Shown here piece after piece: positions 35,098 through 43,821 of a DNA stretch of 46,102 nt; position 1 is the first letter of the stretch, and every line of letters begins with the position of its first letter. This DNA comes from Bermanella sp034112345 (GTDB lineage: Bacteria > Pseudomonadota > Gammaproteobacteria > Pseudomonadales > Oceanobacteraceae). Below the pieces are notes generated by a model that saw nothing but the letters and a program-made list of their open reading frames with translations, was not told where the DNA came from and made no database searches. The stretch is taken from assembly GCA_034112345.1 (NCBI GenBank), contig JAWUVN010000058.1:1-46102 (forward strand), in the 5' to 3' direction. The position numbers and the translations under genes were made by a program.

Positions 35098-36075
35098 CTA
35101 CTTTTTATAACCTTGTTTACATTGATACATCAGAGCATCACCAGCCTCTAGTAATACATCTATCTGGTCATGATGATCAGGGTGATACTCCACAACTCCA
35201 TAGGAAAATTTAACAGCATAATCTTTTGGATTTATTTGGTTAATCTTCTCAAGATTTTCCTGTACTTTATCAACCAAAATACTGGCACCACTTGAACCTG
35301 TATTTAAAAGCAACACCACAAATTCATCACCACCTAATCGAGCAACGATATCTGAACCACGGCAAGTATCCATCAATAACTGAGAAAAAGAAGATAACGC
35401 GATATCCCCTTCTTTATGACCATAAGTGTCATTAATTACTTTAAAGTCATTAAGGTCTATGAATACTAGACAGGCATCCTCTTCGTAGCGCTGACAATAA
35501 TCCAACACCTTTTGGCCTAATAGTTGAAAGCCTCGTCGATTACTAATCTGGGTCAATTCGTCAATTGTTGCTGCGTGATGCGCATACAGTTCAGACTCAA
35601 CCATAGCGGCTAAATCATCCAATAGATCCAAATCATCTTTAGTCATGCTCCTTGGCTTAGTATCCAGGATACACAAGGTTCCCATATTATGGGCTTCAGC
35701 TGGACTTGTTGTTGGCAGCTTTATCGGTCTTCCTGCATAAAAACGAACAAATGGCTCTCCAATAACTAAAGGGTTATCAGCAAAGCGGTTATCTTCGTAG
35801 GTATCAGGTATGACTAAAATTTGATCATTAAGAATAGCGTGAGCACAAAAAGACACTTCTCGAGGTGTCTCTTGCACATCGAGACCAGCACAAGACTTGA
35901 ACCACTGACGATTAGTATCAACCACTGTCACAACAGAAAAAGGCACATTAAACATACGCCGAGCAATTCGGGTAATACGGTCAAATCGCTCCTCTGCAGA
36001 AGTATCTAAAATATCAAGAGCTTGGACTGCAGTTAAACGAGCATTCTCATAAGGTGGTATTTTAGGGGGCTGCAT
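35098..36075 (-). CDS. GAF-GGDEF diguanylate cyclase
   Basis: A 325-residue cytosolic enzyme predicted to make cyclic di-GMP from two GTP. The GAF domain (about 15-150) has the FSVVTVVDTNRQWFKSCAGLDVQETPR pattern of GAF sensors attached to GGDEF domains. The GGDEF domain (about 160-325) has TQISNRRGF at its start and an intact active-site LGGDEF near residue 243. The inhibitory I-site RGSD stands five residues before it, so product inhibition is expected. It starts at the ATG at 36075. The ligand of the GAF domain is unknown. Confidence 0.93.
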   Translation of the reverse strand: MQPPKIPPYENARLTAVQALDILDTSAEERFDRITRIARRMFNVPFSVVTVVDTNRQWFKSCAGLDVQETPREVSFCAHAILNDQILVIPDTYEDNRFADNPLVIGEPFVRFYAGRPIKLPTTSPAEAHNMGTLCILDTKPRSMTKDDLDLLDDLAAMVESELYAHHAATIDELTQISNRRGFQLLGQKVLDYCQRYEEDACLVFIDLNDFKVINDTYGHKEGDIALSSFSQLLMDTCRGSDIVARLGGDEFVVLLLNTGSSGASILVDKVQENLEKINQINPKDYAVKFSYGVVEYHPDHHDQIDVLLEAGDALMYQCKQGYKK

Positions 36076-36477
36076 AAATTAGTCTCTTAATCCTAATGAG
36101 TACTTGGCCTCATTCATGATTAATTCTAGCCTATAAACAATAAAAATATTGGTGATTAATCAATCATAATGAAAATATGAGATCTAAAAATAGACTTTTT
36201 GGGAAACTGGCTATTTAAAGGGCCTAAGTTTTAATAAATAAGTGTATTTCACTAAGATGATCAATTAAAACTGGAAGCTATGAATTGTATATAATTACAG
36301 ACAATAAACGACATTCATAATCAAGCAATGAGAACATTATTACCAAAAGCTTCTAATTAGCCTGAAATGACTTCCAGACAGAGTAAGTATTAACACCACC
36401 ATGTGATTTTTATGCTACGCGAGACCTCTTAAAGACGCTAGAATAAGCATATAACGTTAATTATTAGGAATCATTGA
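36076..36477. other. Divergent intergenic region
   Basis: About 400 AT-rich bases between the divergent cyclase and aminopeptidase genes; it must hold both promoters. A TAGAAT at 36439-36444 could be a -10 box for the aminopeptidase gene, without a matching -35. I see no small gene, repeat or RNA. Confidence 0.4.
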
Positions 36478-37836
36478 ATGCAAGCCAATATTGTCTTTGG
36501 AACGAACGGCACACCTCTTCATATAATCGACAAATCTAACTTTCAAACATGGATAAAAGAACAACCCGTTGCAACACAGGCATGGCTATCCTCTACAGGC
36601 TTTAACGGTACAGGGCTATCATTAATCCCAGGGACTGACGGTCAGTTATCTCAAGCTATATATTCAATTGAAAACCCTAAGCAATTTTTTGCATGCGCCG
36701 ATCTTGCCAAACAATTACCTAAGCAAGCTTTCCAGCTAATTATCGAACCTGATTTACAGTTGAATGCCGCAATCGCATTTGGCTTGGCTCAATACTCTTT
36801 CGGTCGGTATAAATCATCTGAGAATAAGCTAGCCCAACTCGTTATTAATGATGAGCAAGTGGTAAATAATGCGCATAAATTCATCGATGCCACTTTTATT
36901 GTCAGAGACATGATTAACACTCCTGCCAGTGACATGATGCCTGAACACATGTCACAACTTGTACAAAACATCGCAAAAGAATTTGGGGCTAAATTCAACG
37001 AAATCATTGGCGATGAATTGCTTAACGAAAATTACCCAACCATTCATGCAGTGGGCCGTGCCAGCATTCACGCTCCACGCTTATTGGATTTGCATTGGGG
37101 AAATAAAAAGCACCCTAAAATCACACTTGTTGGTAAAGGGGTGTGCTTTGACAGTGGAGGCCTAGATATTAAGCCATCAGCCGCCATGCGCAACATGAAG
37201 AACGACATGGGCGGCGCAGCCCATGTAATGGGCCTAGCTCATCTAATCATGAGTCATAACCTGCCCATTCAATTAAGGGTCCTTATTCCAAGTGTTGAAA
37301 ATGCTGTCTCAAGCAATGCTTTTCGTCCTGGAGATGTCCTAACCACCCGAAAGGGTTTAACAGTTGAAGTCGATAACACTGACGCAGAAGGCCGATTAGT
37401 ACTCTGTGACGCACTATCTGAAGCCTGTAACGATGATCCAGAGTTGATTGTGGATTATGCAACGCTTACGGGTGCCTGCCGTGTCGCATTAGGAACAGAG
37501 CTTCCCGGCTTTTTCAGTACGGATGCATCCGTTGCTGCAAACTTAATGTCAGCCGGTCTAAAGTCAGAAGACCCTGTATGGCAATTACCCCTACATAAGC
37601 CATACAGAGAGTTACTAAAAAGTGATATTGCTGACATGTCTAACTGTGCCAGCACCCCATTTGGTGGTGCTATTACAGCAGCCTTGTATTTGAATGAGTT
37701 CATTGAAAAAGACATTCCTTGGGTGCATTTTGATGTAATGGCTTGGAATAACCGCCCCTTGCCAGGTCGGCCTATTGGTGGAGAGGCCATGGGGATGAGA
37801 GCCGTTTTTGAATTATTACAGTCAAAATATCAGTAA
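36478..37836 (+). CDS. M17 leucyl aminopeptidase family protein
   Basis: 452 residues. M17 enzymes are di-metal aminopeptidases acting as hexamers in the cytosol. The metal and active-site residues are all visible: VGKGVCFDSGGLDIKPSAAMRNMKNDMGGAAHV (Lys, Asp, Lys, Asp) and NTDAEGRLVLCDAL (Asp, Glu, Arg). The length and the shorter N-terminal domain are closer to PepB-like members than to the ~500-residue PepA, and no PepA-type DNA-binding role is implied. AGGA lies 8 bases before the ATG. An inverted repeat GCGGTA / TACCGC (37856-37880) lies just downstream. Confidence 0.93.
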   Translation: MQANIVFGTNGTPLHIIDKSNFQTWIKEQPVATQAWLSSTGFNGTGLSLIPGTDGQLSQAIYSIENPKQFFACADLAKQLPKQAFQLIIEPDLQLNAAIAFGLAQYSFGRYKSSENKLAQLVINDEQVVNNAHKFIDATFIVRDMINTPASDMMPEHMSQLVQNIAKEFGAKFNEIIGDELLNENYPTIHAVGRASIHAPRLLDLHWGNKKHPKITLVGKGVCFDSGGLDIKPSAAMRNMKNDMGGAAHVMGLAHLIMSHNLPIQLRVLIPSVENAVSSNAFRPGDVLTTRKGLTVEVDNTDAEGRLVLCDALSEACNDDPELIVDYATLTGACRVALGTELPGFFSTDASVAANLMSAGLKSEDPVWQLPLHKPYRELLKSDIADMSNCASTPFGGAITAALYLNEFIEKDIPWVHFDVMAWNNRPLPGRPIGGEAMGMRAVFELLQSKYQ

Positions 37837-37855
37837 ATAAACCCACTTAAACTGA

Positions 37856-37880
37856 GCGGTATAAAAACTTTTTGTACCGC
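37856..37880 (+). terminator. Weak hairpin after the aminopeptidase gene
   Basis: 6-bp arms GCGGTA / TACCGC around a 13-base loop, 20 bases after the stop. There is no T run after it, so termination is uncertain. Confidence 0.3.
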
Positions 37881-37964
37881 CGATTTAACATACCGCCTTT
37901 CCTCTCTTTACCTGTCTGTATGTTTTTCATACAAAACTAGACTTTAAAATCTCTGTCACTTCAC

Positions 37965-37970
37965 TATAAT
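37965..37970 (+). promoter_or_regulatory. -10 box of the trhO promoter
   Basis: Consensus TATAAT 77 bases before the trhO ATG. The -35 region (CTTTAA) is poor. The predicted leader begins near a 6-bp inverted repeat TGCTTT / AAAGCA (37976-37999). Confidence 0.4.
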
Positions 37971-38047
37971 GCCCCTGCTTTGTGGAATACCGTAAAGCAT
38001 CTTAAGTATTTAGCGCCGATTTTACGTTTCGGTTAGCAGGAGCCATT

Positions 38048-39097
38048 ATGAACACCCAAAGTCCCAGTACCCATTCAAATACAAGCACGACCACACTTAA
38101 CAACACCTCTGGCAGCATTGTTGTTTGCGCCATGTATAAATTTGTCAGCTTAGATAATTACCAAGAAATCAAACCAAACCTGCTTAAGATAATGGAAGAC
38201 AATGCCATCAAAGGCACCCTACTATTGGCTACCGAAGGTATTAACGGTACCGTAGCCGGCACTCGAGAAACCATCGACATATTATTAAATTGGCTACAAT
38301 CAGACGACCGATTAGCCAACATTGAATACAAAGAATCCTATACTGAAGTTATGCCGTTTAACCGCACAAAAGTTAAACTGAAAAAAGAAATTGTAACCAT
38401 GGGCGTTGAAGGCATCGATCCAAAACAAGTCGTTGGCACATACGTAGACCCAAAAGACTGGAATGCTTTAATCAGCGACCCCGATGTAATTTTAGTAGAT
38501 ACACGCAACGATTATGAATACCAAGTAGGTACCTTCCAACACGCCGTAAACCCTGATACTGAAACCTTCCGTGAATTCCCACAATATGTAAAAGAAAACA
38601 TGGACCCAGCTAAGCACAAAAAAGTTGCTATGTTTTGTACAGGTGGTATTCGCTGTGAAAAATCTACTGCCTATATGAAAGAGCAAGGTTACGAAGAGGT
38701 TTACCATCTAAAAGGCGGCATTCTTAAATACTTAGAAGAAGTACCAAAAGAAGAAACTATGTGGGAAGGTGAATGCTTTGTTTTTGATGAACGTGTAACC
38801 GTTAATCACGACTTAGAGCGTGGAGAATACGACCAATGTCACGCTTGCCGCCTACCCATTACTGAAGAAGAAAAACTAAGCGAAAAATATCAAAGAGGCG
38901 TTAGTTGCCCTCATTGCTTTGATAAAATTTCAGATCAACAAAAAGAACGCTTTGCTGAACGTGAACGCCAAGTCGAACTGGCTAAAAAACGCGGTGAAGT
39001 ACACATAGGCAGTTATGTAAAAGAAACCATCAATGCCCATCGTGAACAAAAGATAAAAGAACGTGAAATGCAAAAACAGCGCAGCCAAAAAACTTAA
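38048..39097 (+). CDS. trhO: tRNA uridine(34) hydroxylase TrhO (rhodanese family)
   Basis: 349 residues, the former YceA/UPF0176 family. TrhO hydroxylates uridine at the wobble position of tRNAs with oxygen, a first step towards cmo5U/mo5U. An N-terminal ferredoxin-like domain (YKFVSLDNYQEIKPNLLKIM) precedes a rhodanese domain with VDTRNDYEYQVGTF and the catalytic Cys loop FCTGGIRCEKS near residue 200. The Cys pairs CHACR and CPHC in the C-terminal region are typical of the family. The ~20-residue Ser/Thr/Asn N-terminal tail is longer than usual. AGGAG lies 6 bases before the ATG. Strong terminator downstream. Confidence 0.95.
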   Translation: MNTQSPSTHSNTSTTTLNNTSGSIVVCAMYKFVSLDNYQEIKPNLLKIMEDNAIKGTLLLATEGINGTVAGTRETIDILLNWLQSDDRLANIEYKESYTEVMPFNRTKVKLKKEIVTMGVEGIDPKQVVGTYVDPKDWNALISDPDVILVDTRNDYEYQVGTFQHAVNPDTETFREFPQYVKENMDPAKHKKVAMFCTGGIRCEKSTAYMKEQGYEEVYHLKGGILKYLEEVPKEETMWEGECFVFDERVTVNHDLERGEYDQCHACRLPITEEEKLSEKYQRGVSCPHCFDKISDQQKERFAERERQVELAKKRGEVHIGSYVKETINAHREQKIKEREMQKQRSQKT

Positions 39098-39144
39098 CGC
39101 TACAAAGCTAAAATTCAGATCAACTAGCAACTAGTTATATCAAA

Positions 39145-39177
39145 AAAAAGGCCTGTATTTAATATACAGGCCTTTTT
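39145..39177. terminator. Bidirectional terminator between trhO and the phosphatase gene
   Basis: 14-bp perfect arms AAAAAGGCCTGTAT / ATACAGGCCTTTTT with a 5-base loop, between convergent genes. It can serve both. Confidence 0.92.
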
Positions 39178-39224
39178 ACTTTAAAATCTTATACATGCTT
39201 AAAACACACCTACATTAAATTAAA

Positions 39225-40916
39225 CTAATCTATCGTCATCATCTTACTGACAGGAAAATCTACTTCAATGGTGCTGCCACCATCAAGATACTCAACACGA
39301 TTACATACCCGATTAATTAAACCAATTCCTCTGCCAAAAGAGTCCTCATTACTAGAACCCGTTAGCTGCTTCACATCAAATCCTGATCCTGAATCAGACA
39401 ATCGAATCCTTAAAATCAGCTCATCATCTTTAATCAATTTAAAATTAATTTGGATCAAAGCATTGTCTAGGTTTTCTAACCGATCTTGACGTTGTTGATA
39501 ATATTCAACAAAGCCTTCTTCTGTTTTTTTCAACTCAGATGCCAGATCTAAAATACCATGCTCCAAGGCATTACTGTACATCTCAGTTAACACCAATCCA
39601 ATCACATCTTTATTGGGTCGCATCAGTGTTTGTGCACCAAGTATCGACATAATCTCTTCAACTGGGTTTGCACGCCTAATGTCTTCAGCTTCTAGCTGGC
39701 AACTCATGCGCCATAAAATACCACCATAGTTGTCTTCTACAGAAAGCGAACCTCCTGCTTTTTGATTGATAACAACAGGGCCAGATGACACTTCGAACAA
39801 AGTAATATCATCACGTTGCTCAGCGTCTAAAATAAAGTTATGCAGCTTCTCTAAAATGGCACCTATGGTGTCTTTCGTTCCTGATTTGAAGCAACTTAGC
39901 AAACGCTCTTCTTCAAAAAATTCACCCTCAGGACTTTCGGCTTCAATTATTCCATCGGTAAAAAATATCACTCTTTCACCTTCAGCTAAACGCCTGACTT
40001 CAAACCCTTTATTGAACTTACTTTGATCTTTTTCAACACCCAACGGCATATTATTAGACGGCAAAGTCTCTTTAATAGATCCATCTGCATTAATCAGGTA
40101 AGCATCCGGTAAACCACCACCCCATATTTGTAAGCTATCCCCTTGAGGGTTCAATTCAATAATACTGGCACAACAAAACATATAGTCTGGCAGCATAGTG
40201 GCTAGCATTTTATTAAATTCGAAAGCGATCTCACCCACACTTAGATGCCTTAAAGCTAACTGATCAAAGCTATTAGCAATTGGCAATGTTCCAATTGATG
40301 CGCCCAACCCGTGACCGGTAAAGTCACCTAAAAACACATATAAGCCGCCTACAGGACTGGGGGCTGACAATAAAATATCACCATTAAATGTTGAAGCAGG
40401 TGCAATATGACTGCGAAGATTATTACAGTCGCTTAAGTTATGCTCCATGGCTGTGTTGAAAATATGAGCAACAATATTTTGCTCTCTTTCCCAGCGGCTA
40501 TTATGAAGCGTTAACTCTTTGTGTTTTTCAGTAATATCTTTGGTTAATTCGCGAATGCGGATATGTGCGGCTATTTTGGATTTTAAAACAGCGTCATTAT
40601 AGGGCTTGCTAAGAAAATCATCTCCACCCGACTCTAAGCATTGACTCAACGCCTTGTCATCTTCAAGCGCCGTTAAAAATATAACAGGCACGTAATTACC
40701 ATCTTTTTGTAATGCCTTAATTTTTTTGGTGGCTTCTAAGCCATCCATAACCGGCATAATCACATCCATCAATACGATATCGATTTCATGTTTTTCATAA
40801 ATTTCAATGGCATTTAAACCATTTTCTGCTTCTAAAACTGTGTGACCATCATCCTCTAACAACCAAGTCAGGATAGCTCGATTTGTAGCTTGGTCATCAA
40901 CAACGAGTATCTGCAT
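39225..40916 (-). CDS. HsbR-like response regulator: REC, PP2C phosphatase, HATPase
   Basis: 563 residues in three domains. The receiver (1-120) has VVDDQ, phosphoacceptor Asp in IVLMDVIMPVMDG and LSKPY. The SpoIIE/RsbU-type PP2C phosphatase (about 165-380) has metal ligands in FLGDFTGHGLGAS, FFTDGIIEAE and RDDITLF. An anti-sigma-like HATPase (about 400-560) has LTEMYSNALEHG, LSDSGSGFD and FGRGIGL. The layout is that of Pseudomonas HsbR, whose phosphatase and kinase activities switch the phosphorylation of the STAS protein HsbA in the control of motility and biofilm. The STAS gene lies directly upstream with only 2 bases between, so the two are co-translated partners. Confidence 0.93.
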   Translation of the reverse strand: MQILVVDDQATNRAILTWLLEDDGHTVLEAENGLNAIEIYEKHEIDIVLMDVIMPVMDGLEATKKIKALQKDGNYVPVIFLTALEDDKALSQCLESGGDDFLSKPYNDAVLKSKIAAHIRIRELTKDITEKHKELTLHNSRWEREQNIVAHIFNTAMEHNLSDCNNLRSHIAPASTFNGDILLSAPSPVGGLYVFLGDFTGHGLGASIGTLPIANSFDQLALRHLSVGEIAFEFNKMLATMLPDYMFCCASIIELNPQGDSLQIWGGGLPDAYLINADGSIKETLPSNNMPLGVEKDQSKFNKGFEVRRLAEGERVIFFTDGIIEAESPEGEFFEEERLLSCFKSGTKDTIGAILEKLHNFILDAEQRDDITLFEVSSGPVVINQKAGGSLSVEDNYGGILWRMSCQLEAEDIRRANPVEEIMSILGAQTLMRPNKDVIGLVLTEMYSNALEHGILDLASELKKTEEGFVEYYQQRQDRLENLDNALIQINFKLIKDDELILRIRLSDSGSGFDVKQLTGSSNEDSFGRGIGLINRVCNRVEYLDGGSTIEVDFPVSKMMTID

Positions 40917-40918
40917 AT

Positions 40919-41221
40919 TTATACGAACTTAAATTTCTTGTCAAAATGAGCGATTGAGAATATTTTCATGAGATTAGGCTGGCAATTCTTTACCTCAATA
41001 GCGCAATCTTCAGCACCTAAGTGATTTTTCATATTTAGTAACATACCTAAAGCACTACTATCTATATAATCTGTTTGCGCCAAATCAAGAGAAAACTTCA
41101 AGTCAGTATTCCCGTGCTCACTGTAAGACTCTCGGAATAACTGCAGAATATTAAAATCAAAACGCCCAACAATTGAGATTGTGACATTTTGCCCATTTTG
41201 GGTTGAGGTTACGTTTGACAT
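40919..41221 (-). CDS. STAS-domain anti-sigma factor antagonist (HsbA-like)
   Basis: 100 residues from the ATG at 41221, which has AAGGG 8 bases upstream. The longer frame from 41317 adds 32 residues unlike the family. It is a single STAS domain with the conserved switch segment YIDSSALGMLL, holding the phosphorylatable Ser at 55/56. Such proteins bind an anti-sigma factor when dephosphorylated and release it when phosphorylated by an HATPase kinase. The downstream gene supplies both the kinase-like and phosphatase domains. The anti-sigma factor and sigma factor are not in the window. Confidence 0.92.
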   Translation of the reverse strand: MSNVTSTQNGQNVTISIVGRFDFNILQLFRESYSEHGNTDLKFSLDLAQTDYIDSSALGMLLNMKNHLGAEDCAIEVKNCQPNLMKIFSIAHFDKKFKFV

Positions 41222-41335
41222 ATCATGGCCCTTATTTGTCCTTATTAGATTAGGATAGTTGTTGAATTGGATTTTGCTAAAACAACTGATATGTTTTTTA
41301 ACTAAATAAGCATACATAACCTAGCTGGTGACAAA

Positions 41336-41728
41336 GTGGCCCAAAACACCCAAAAGAATGGAATATATAAGTGGTTTTTGATCGTAATTGGCTGGATTTC
41401 GGTGATTCTAGGCGTATTCGGGATATTCTTACCATTATTACCCACGACCCCTTTCTTGCTTCTGGCCGCTGCATGCTTTGTTCGGTCTAGTCCTCGATTT
41501 TATCAATGGTTAGTTAGCCATCCAAAGCTAGGTAAGTACGTATTACACTATTTAAATGGTGAAGGTATCCCTATGAGAGCTAAGGTCATTGCTATTGTCA
41601 TGATCTGGGTGACCATGAGTTTTTCGGCTTGGCTGGTAGTACCGATTATTTGGGGAAAAATCGTTTTACTGATAATTGGGCTATGTGTCAGCATATATAT
41701 CTATCGCCAACCCACAGCCACTAACTAG
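41336..41728 (+). CDS. YbaN/DUF454 family inner-membrane protein
   Basis: 130 residues starting at a GTG (41336) with GGTGA a few bases upstream. The DUF454 signature is clear: VIGWISVILGVFGIFLPLLPTTPFLLLAAACFVRSSPRFYQWLVSHP, then LNGEGIPMRAKV and two further membrane helices. The function is unknown. It diverges from the STAS gene, separated by 114 bases. It converges on the PstS-OmpA gene with only 25 bases between the stop codons and no visible terminator. Confidence 0.9.
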   Translation: MAQNTQKNGIYKWFLIVIGWISVILGVFGIFLPLLPTTPFLLLAAACFVRSSPRFYQWLVSHPKLGKYVLHYLNGEGIPMRAKVIAIVMIWVTMSFSAWLVVPIIWGKIVLLIIGLCVSIYIYRQPTATN

Positions 41729-41753
41729 CTTCTTTTTAAGGTAATAACCAGAC

Positions 41754-43196
41754 CTACCTAACCCAAACCTCTACACGTCGATTTTTCAGGCTGCTATTAC
41801 CGTTAAATCCGGCAACAGGATTAAAGTCTCCATATCCATTTACCAAATCAGGGTAAATCCCTAAGCGTGTTAGTTCACGCCTAACGGCCATGGCTCTTAA
41901 CTTTGACAAAAGCTTAGATCTTTGTGCATTTTTACGCTTATCGCCAAATCCAATCAACATCACTTTTGCAGCTAATTTATCATTACCCTGTGCGCCAATT
42001 GAGTCCACTTTTTGGCTAGATCTTAAAAAATACGCGACTCGTTGAATATCTTTCCTAGCTTTATTATCAAGTTTTGCACTGCCTTCATTAAATCGAAAGT
42101 TAATGCTTAATCGTTTCGCACCACTCACAATACTCAAATAATCTTCAGGTAAGTCCTTACTCAAAGCCATGTCCATAGACACTACATTTTGCGAAATAAA
42201 CCCTTCAGACTTTACAATTTCTTGACCACGAATACCCTGAGAGAAACCCATAAACTCACTCACAAATTCGTTATTATGCTCTGGCTTTGTATATAAAAAT
42301 AAACGTCTAGATAATGCATAATCTTCTGTGGCCACTGTCATTTCACTTGGCTTAAATGCTTGAGTAGGTCCATCACTCACCGCCAGTAATTTACTTTTTC
42401 CAACAAACGCCATACCAATAAAACCGATGCCCCCTCGATCTTGTACCACATTATTTACAAGCTCTTCACTAGACTCAAAACGTATCGCTTTTGGATTAAG
42501 CTTATGTGTTTTTCCTAGCACCATATTTTTAAAACTGTCCCAGGTACCTGAATTTTCGTCTCGGGCGTATAAGTTGATCATTTGATCTGGACCACCTATT
42601 TCAGACCAGTTACTCACACCCCCTGAAAATATCTGACCTAACTGAGCCTTGCTTAGCGAGCCCAAAGGATTATTTGGATTAACTACAATAGCCAAGCCAT
42701 CTATACCAAGAATATACTCTGAATTAGACGACCGTAAATCCAAAGCACTTCCTTCTAATTTAACTTCTTTGTCTTTTACCGGTCTAGAAGACGCCCAAAT
42801 TTCAGCATCACCATTGATAAGGCCTTTATAACCTGTGCTTGAACCATGAGCAGCTACTTTAATCTGAATGGTCTTACCTTGGCTTACCAGGTCACCTTTA
42901 ATCACACTTTCATTTTGTTTCATTAATGGTTGCACACGCACATTTAAAAGTCCCTTTGCTTTTAAATAGGCAACAGCCATTGTAGGCGCTAAACTTCCAC
43001 CAATAGTATTGGAACCATGAATGGTAAATAAGGTAACGACCGACGCATTACCCGCAATCGATTCAAATGGTTTAGGCTTTATAAGAATTTGATCAAGTGA
43101 GGCTTGCCACCGAGTTTCTTTGTCGCTTACGTTTGCATATGCTGGACTAAAGATTTGGCTTAAAAGTATAAAAATAAGTGTGCAGTATTTATTCAT
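41754..43196 (-). CDS. PstS-like binding domain fused to an OmpA peptidoglycan-binding domain
   Basis: 480 residues from the ATG at 43196, giving a normal signal peptide (MNKYCTLIFILLSQIFSPAYA); an ATG at 43226 adds ten residues before it. Residues about 45-320 are a phosphate-type periplasmic binding fold: IHGSNTIGGSLAPTMAVAYLKAKG at the start, VVNPNNPLGSLSKAQLGQIFSGGVSNW and YARDENSGTWDSFK. Residues about 355-480 are an OmpA-like domain (INFRFNEGSAKLDNKARKDIQ, IGFGDKRKNAQRS, NRRVEVWVR). The fusion should hold the binding domain on the cell wall in the periplasm. No pst transport genes are near, so binding without transport, or signalling, is possible. The bound ion is assumed, not shown. 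Confidence 0.88.
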   Translation of the reverse strand: MNKYCTLIFILLSQIFSPAYANVSDKETRWQASLDQILIKPKPFESIAGNASVVTLFTIHGSNTIGGSLAPTMAVAYLKAKGLLNVRVQPLMKQNESVIKGDLVSQGKTIQIKVAAHGSSTGYKGLINGDAEIWASSRPVKDKEVKLEGSALDLRSSNSEYILGIDGLAIVVNPNNPLGSLSKAQLGQIFSGGVSNWSEIGGPDQMINLYARDENSGTWDSFKNMVLGKTHKLNPKAIRFESSEELVNNVVQDRGGIGFIGMAFVGKSKLLAVSDGPTQAFKPSEMTVATEDYALSRRLFLYTKPEHNNEFVSEFMGFSQGIRGQEIVKSEGFISQNVVSMDMALSKDLPEDYLSIVSGAKRLSINFRFNEGSAKLDNKARKDIQRVAYFLRSSQKVDSIGAQGNDKLAAKVMLIGFGDKRKNAQRSKLLSKLRAMAVRRELTRLGIYPDLVNGYGDFNPVAGFNGNSSLKNRRVEVWVR

Positions 43197-43311
43197 GTAA
43201 TGGATATATCCAATTATCGGTATCATTGCACGGAAGGATACGTGTGAATTATTACAGTTTTATGACAGGTTAAGCCTACCAATTCATTCAATAAAAACTT
43301 TTAATCAGACG

Positions 43312-43334
43312 AAAAAAAACCAGCTTTCGCTGGC
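43312..43334 (-). terminator. Rho-independent terminator of grxD
   Basis: Stem CCAGC / GCTGG (extended by one base) with a 4-base loop, followed on the minus strand by eight T. It lies about 28 bases after the grxD stop. Confidence 0.88.
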
Positions 43335-43361
43335 TTATTCATCTTCTATAAAAATAGAAAA

Positions 43362-43688
43362 TTAAGCTTCATCAGGAATCGCAGCATCCATTAACGCTTT
43401 AAGTTCACCATTTTCGCCCATTTCAGTCACGATATCACAACCGCCTACTAACTCTCCATTTACCCATAACTGTGGGAACGTTGGCCAGTTAGCATATGCA
43501 GGCAAGTTAGCACGCACATCTGGATTAGACAGCACGTCAACGTAAGCAAAACGCTTACCGCATTCCATTACAGCTGCAACCGTACGGGCAGAGAAACCAC
43601 ACTGCGGTGCGTTAGGGTTACCTTTCATGTACAAAAGAACGGTATTTGATTCAATTTGTTCTTTGATTTGATCTAGGATCTCAGACAT
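43362..43688 (-). CDS. grxD: Monothiol glutaredoxin, CGFS type
   Basis: 108 residues from the ATG at 43688 (GAGAGAG upstream); the frame is open to 43730 but the family starts here. The active site is CGFS (Cys30) in PNAPQCGFSARTV, with Lys22 upstream, WPTFPQLWVNGELVGGCD and the glutathione-binding CD pair. CGFS glutaredoxins carry [2Fe-2S] clusters bridged by glutathione and hand them to iron-sulfur proteins, often together with BolA. No bolA gene is adjacent. Monocistronic. Confidence 0.96.
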   Translation of the reverse strand: MSEILDQIKEQIESNTVLLYMKGNPNAPQCGFSARTVAAVMECGKRFAYVDVLSNPDVRANLPAYANWPTFPQLWVNGELVGGCDIVTEMGENGELKALMDAAIPDEA

Positions 43689-43821
43689 AAGCACTCTCTC
43701 AATTATCAAACGCTGATTATTTTCGCACATTTTAACGAATAACCTAGTAGTTTGCTAGGTTATCACACCACCAAGACAGTCTGTGCCATTCAATTATTTA
43801 TGAACCCTCTAAATAATCGTG

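Noticed and set aside
39917..39930. TTCACCCTCAGGA, resembling dyad site A, inside the phosphatase gene
   Set aside because: Lies within codons for SPEGEF next to the PP2C domain and away from any promoter.
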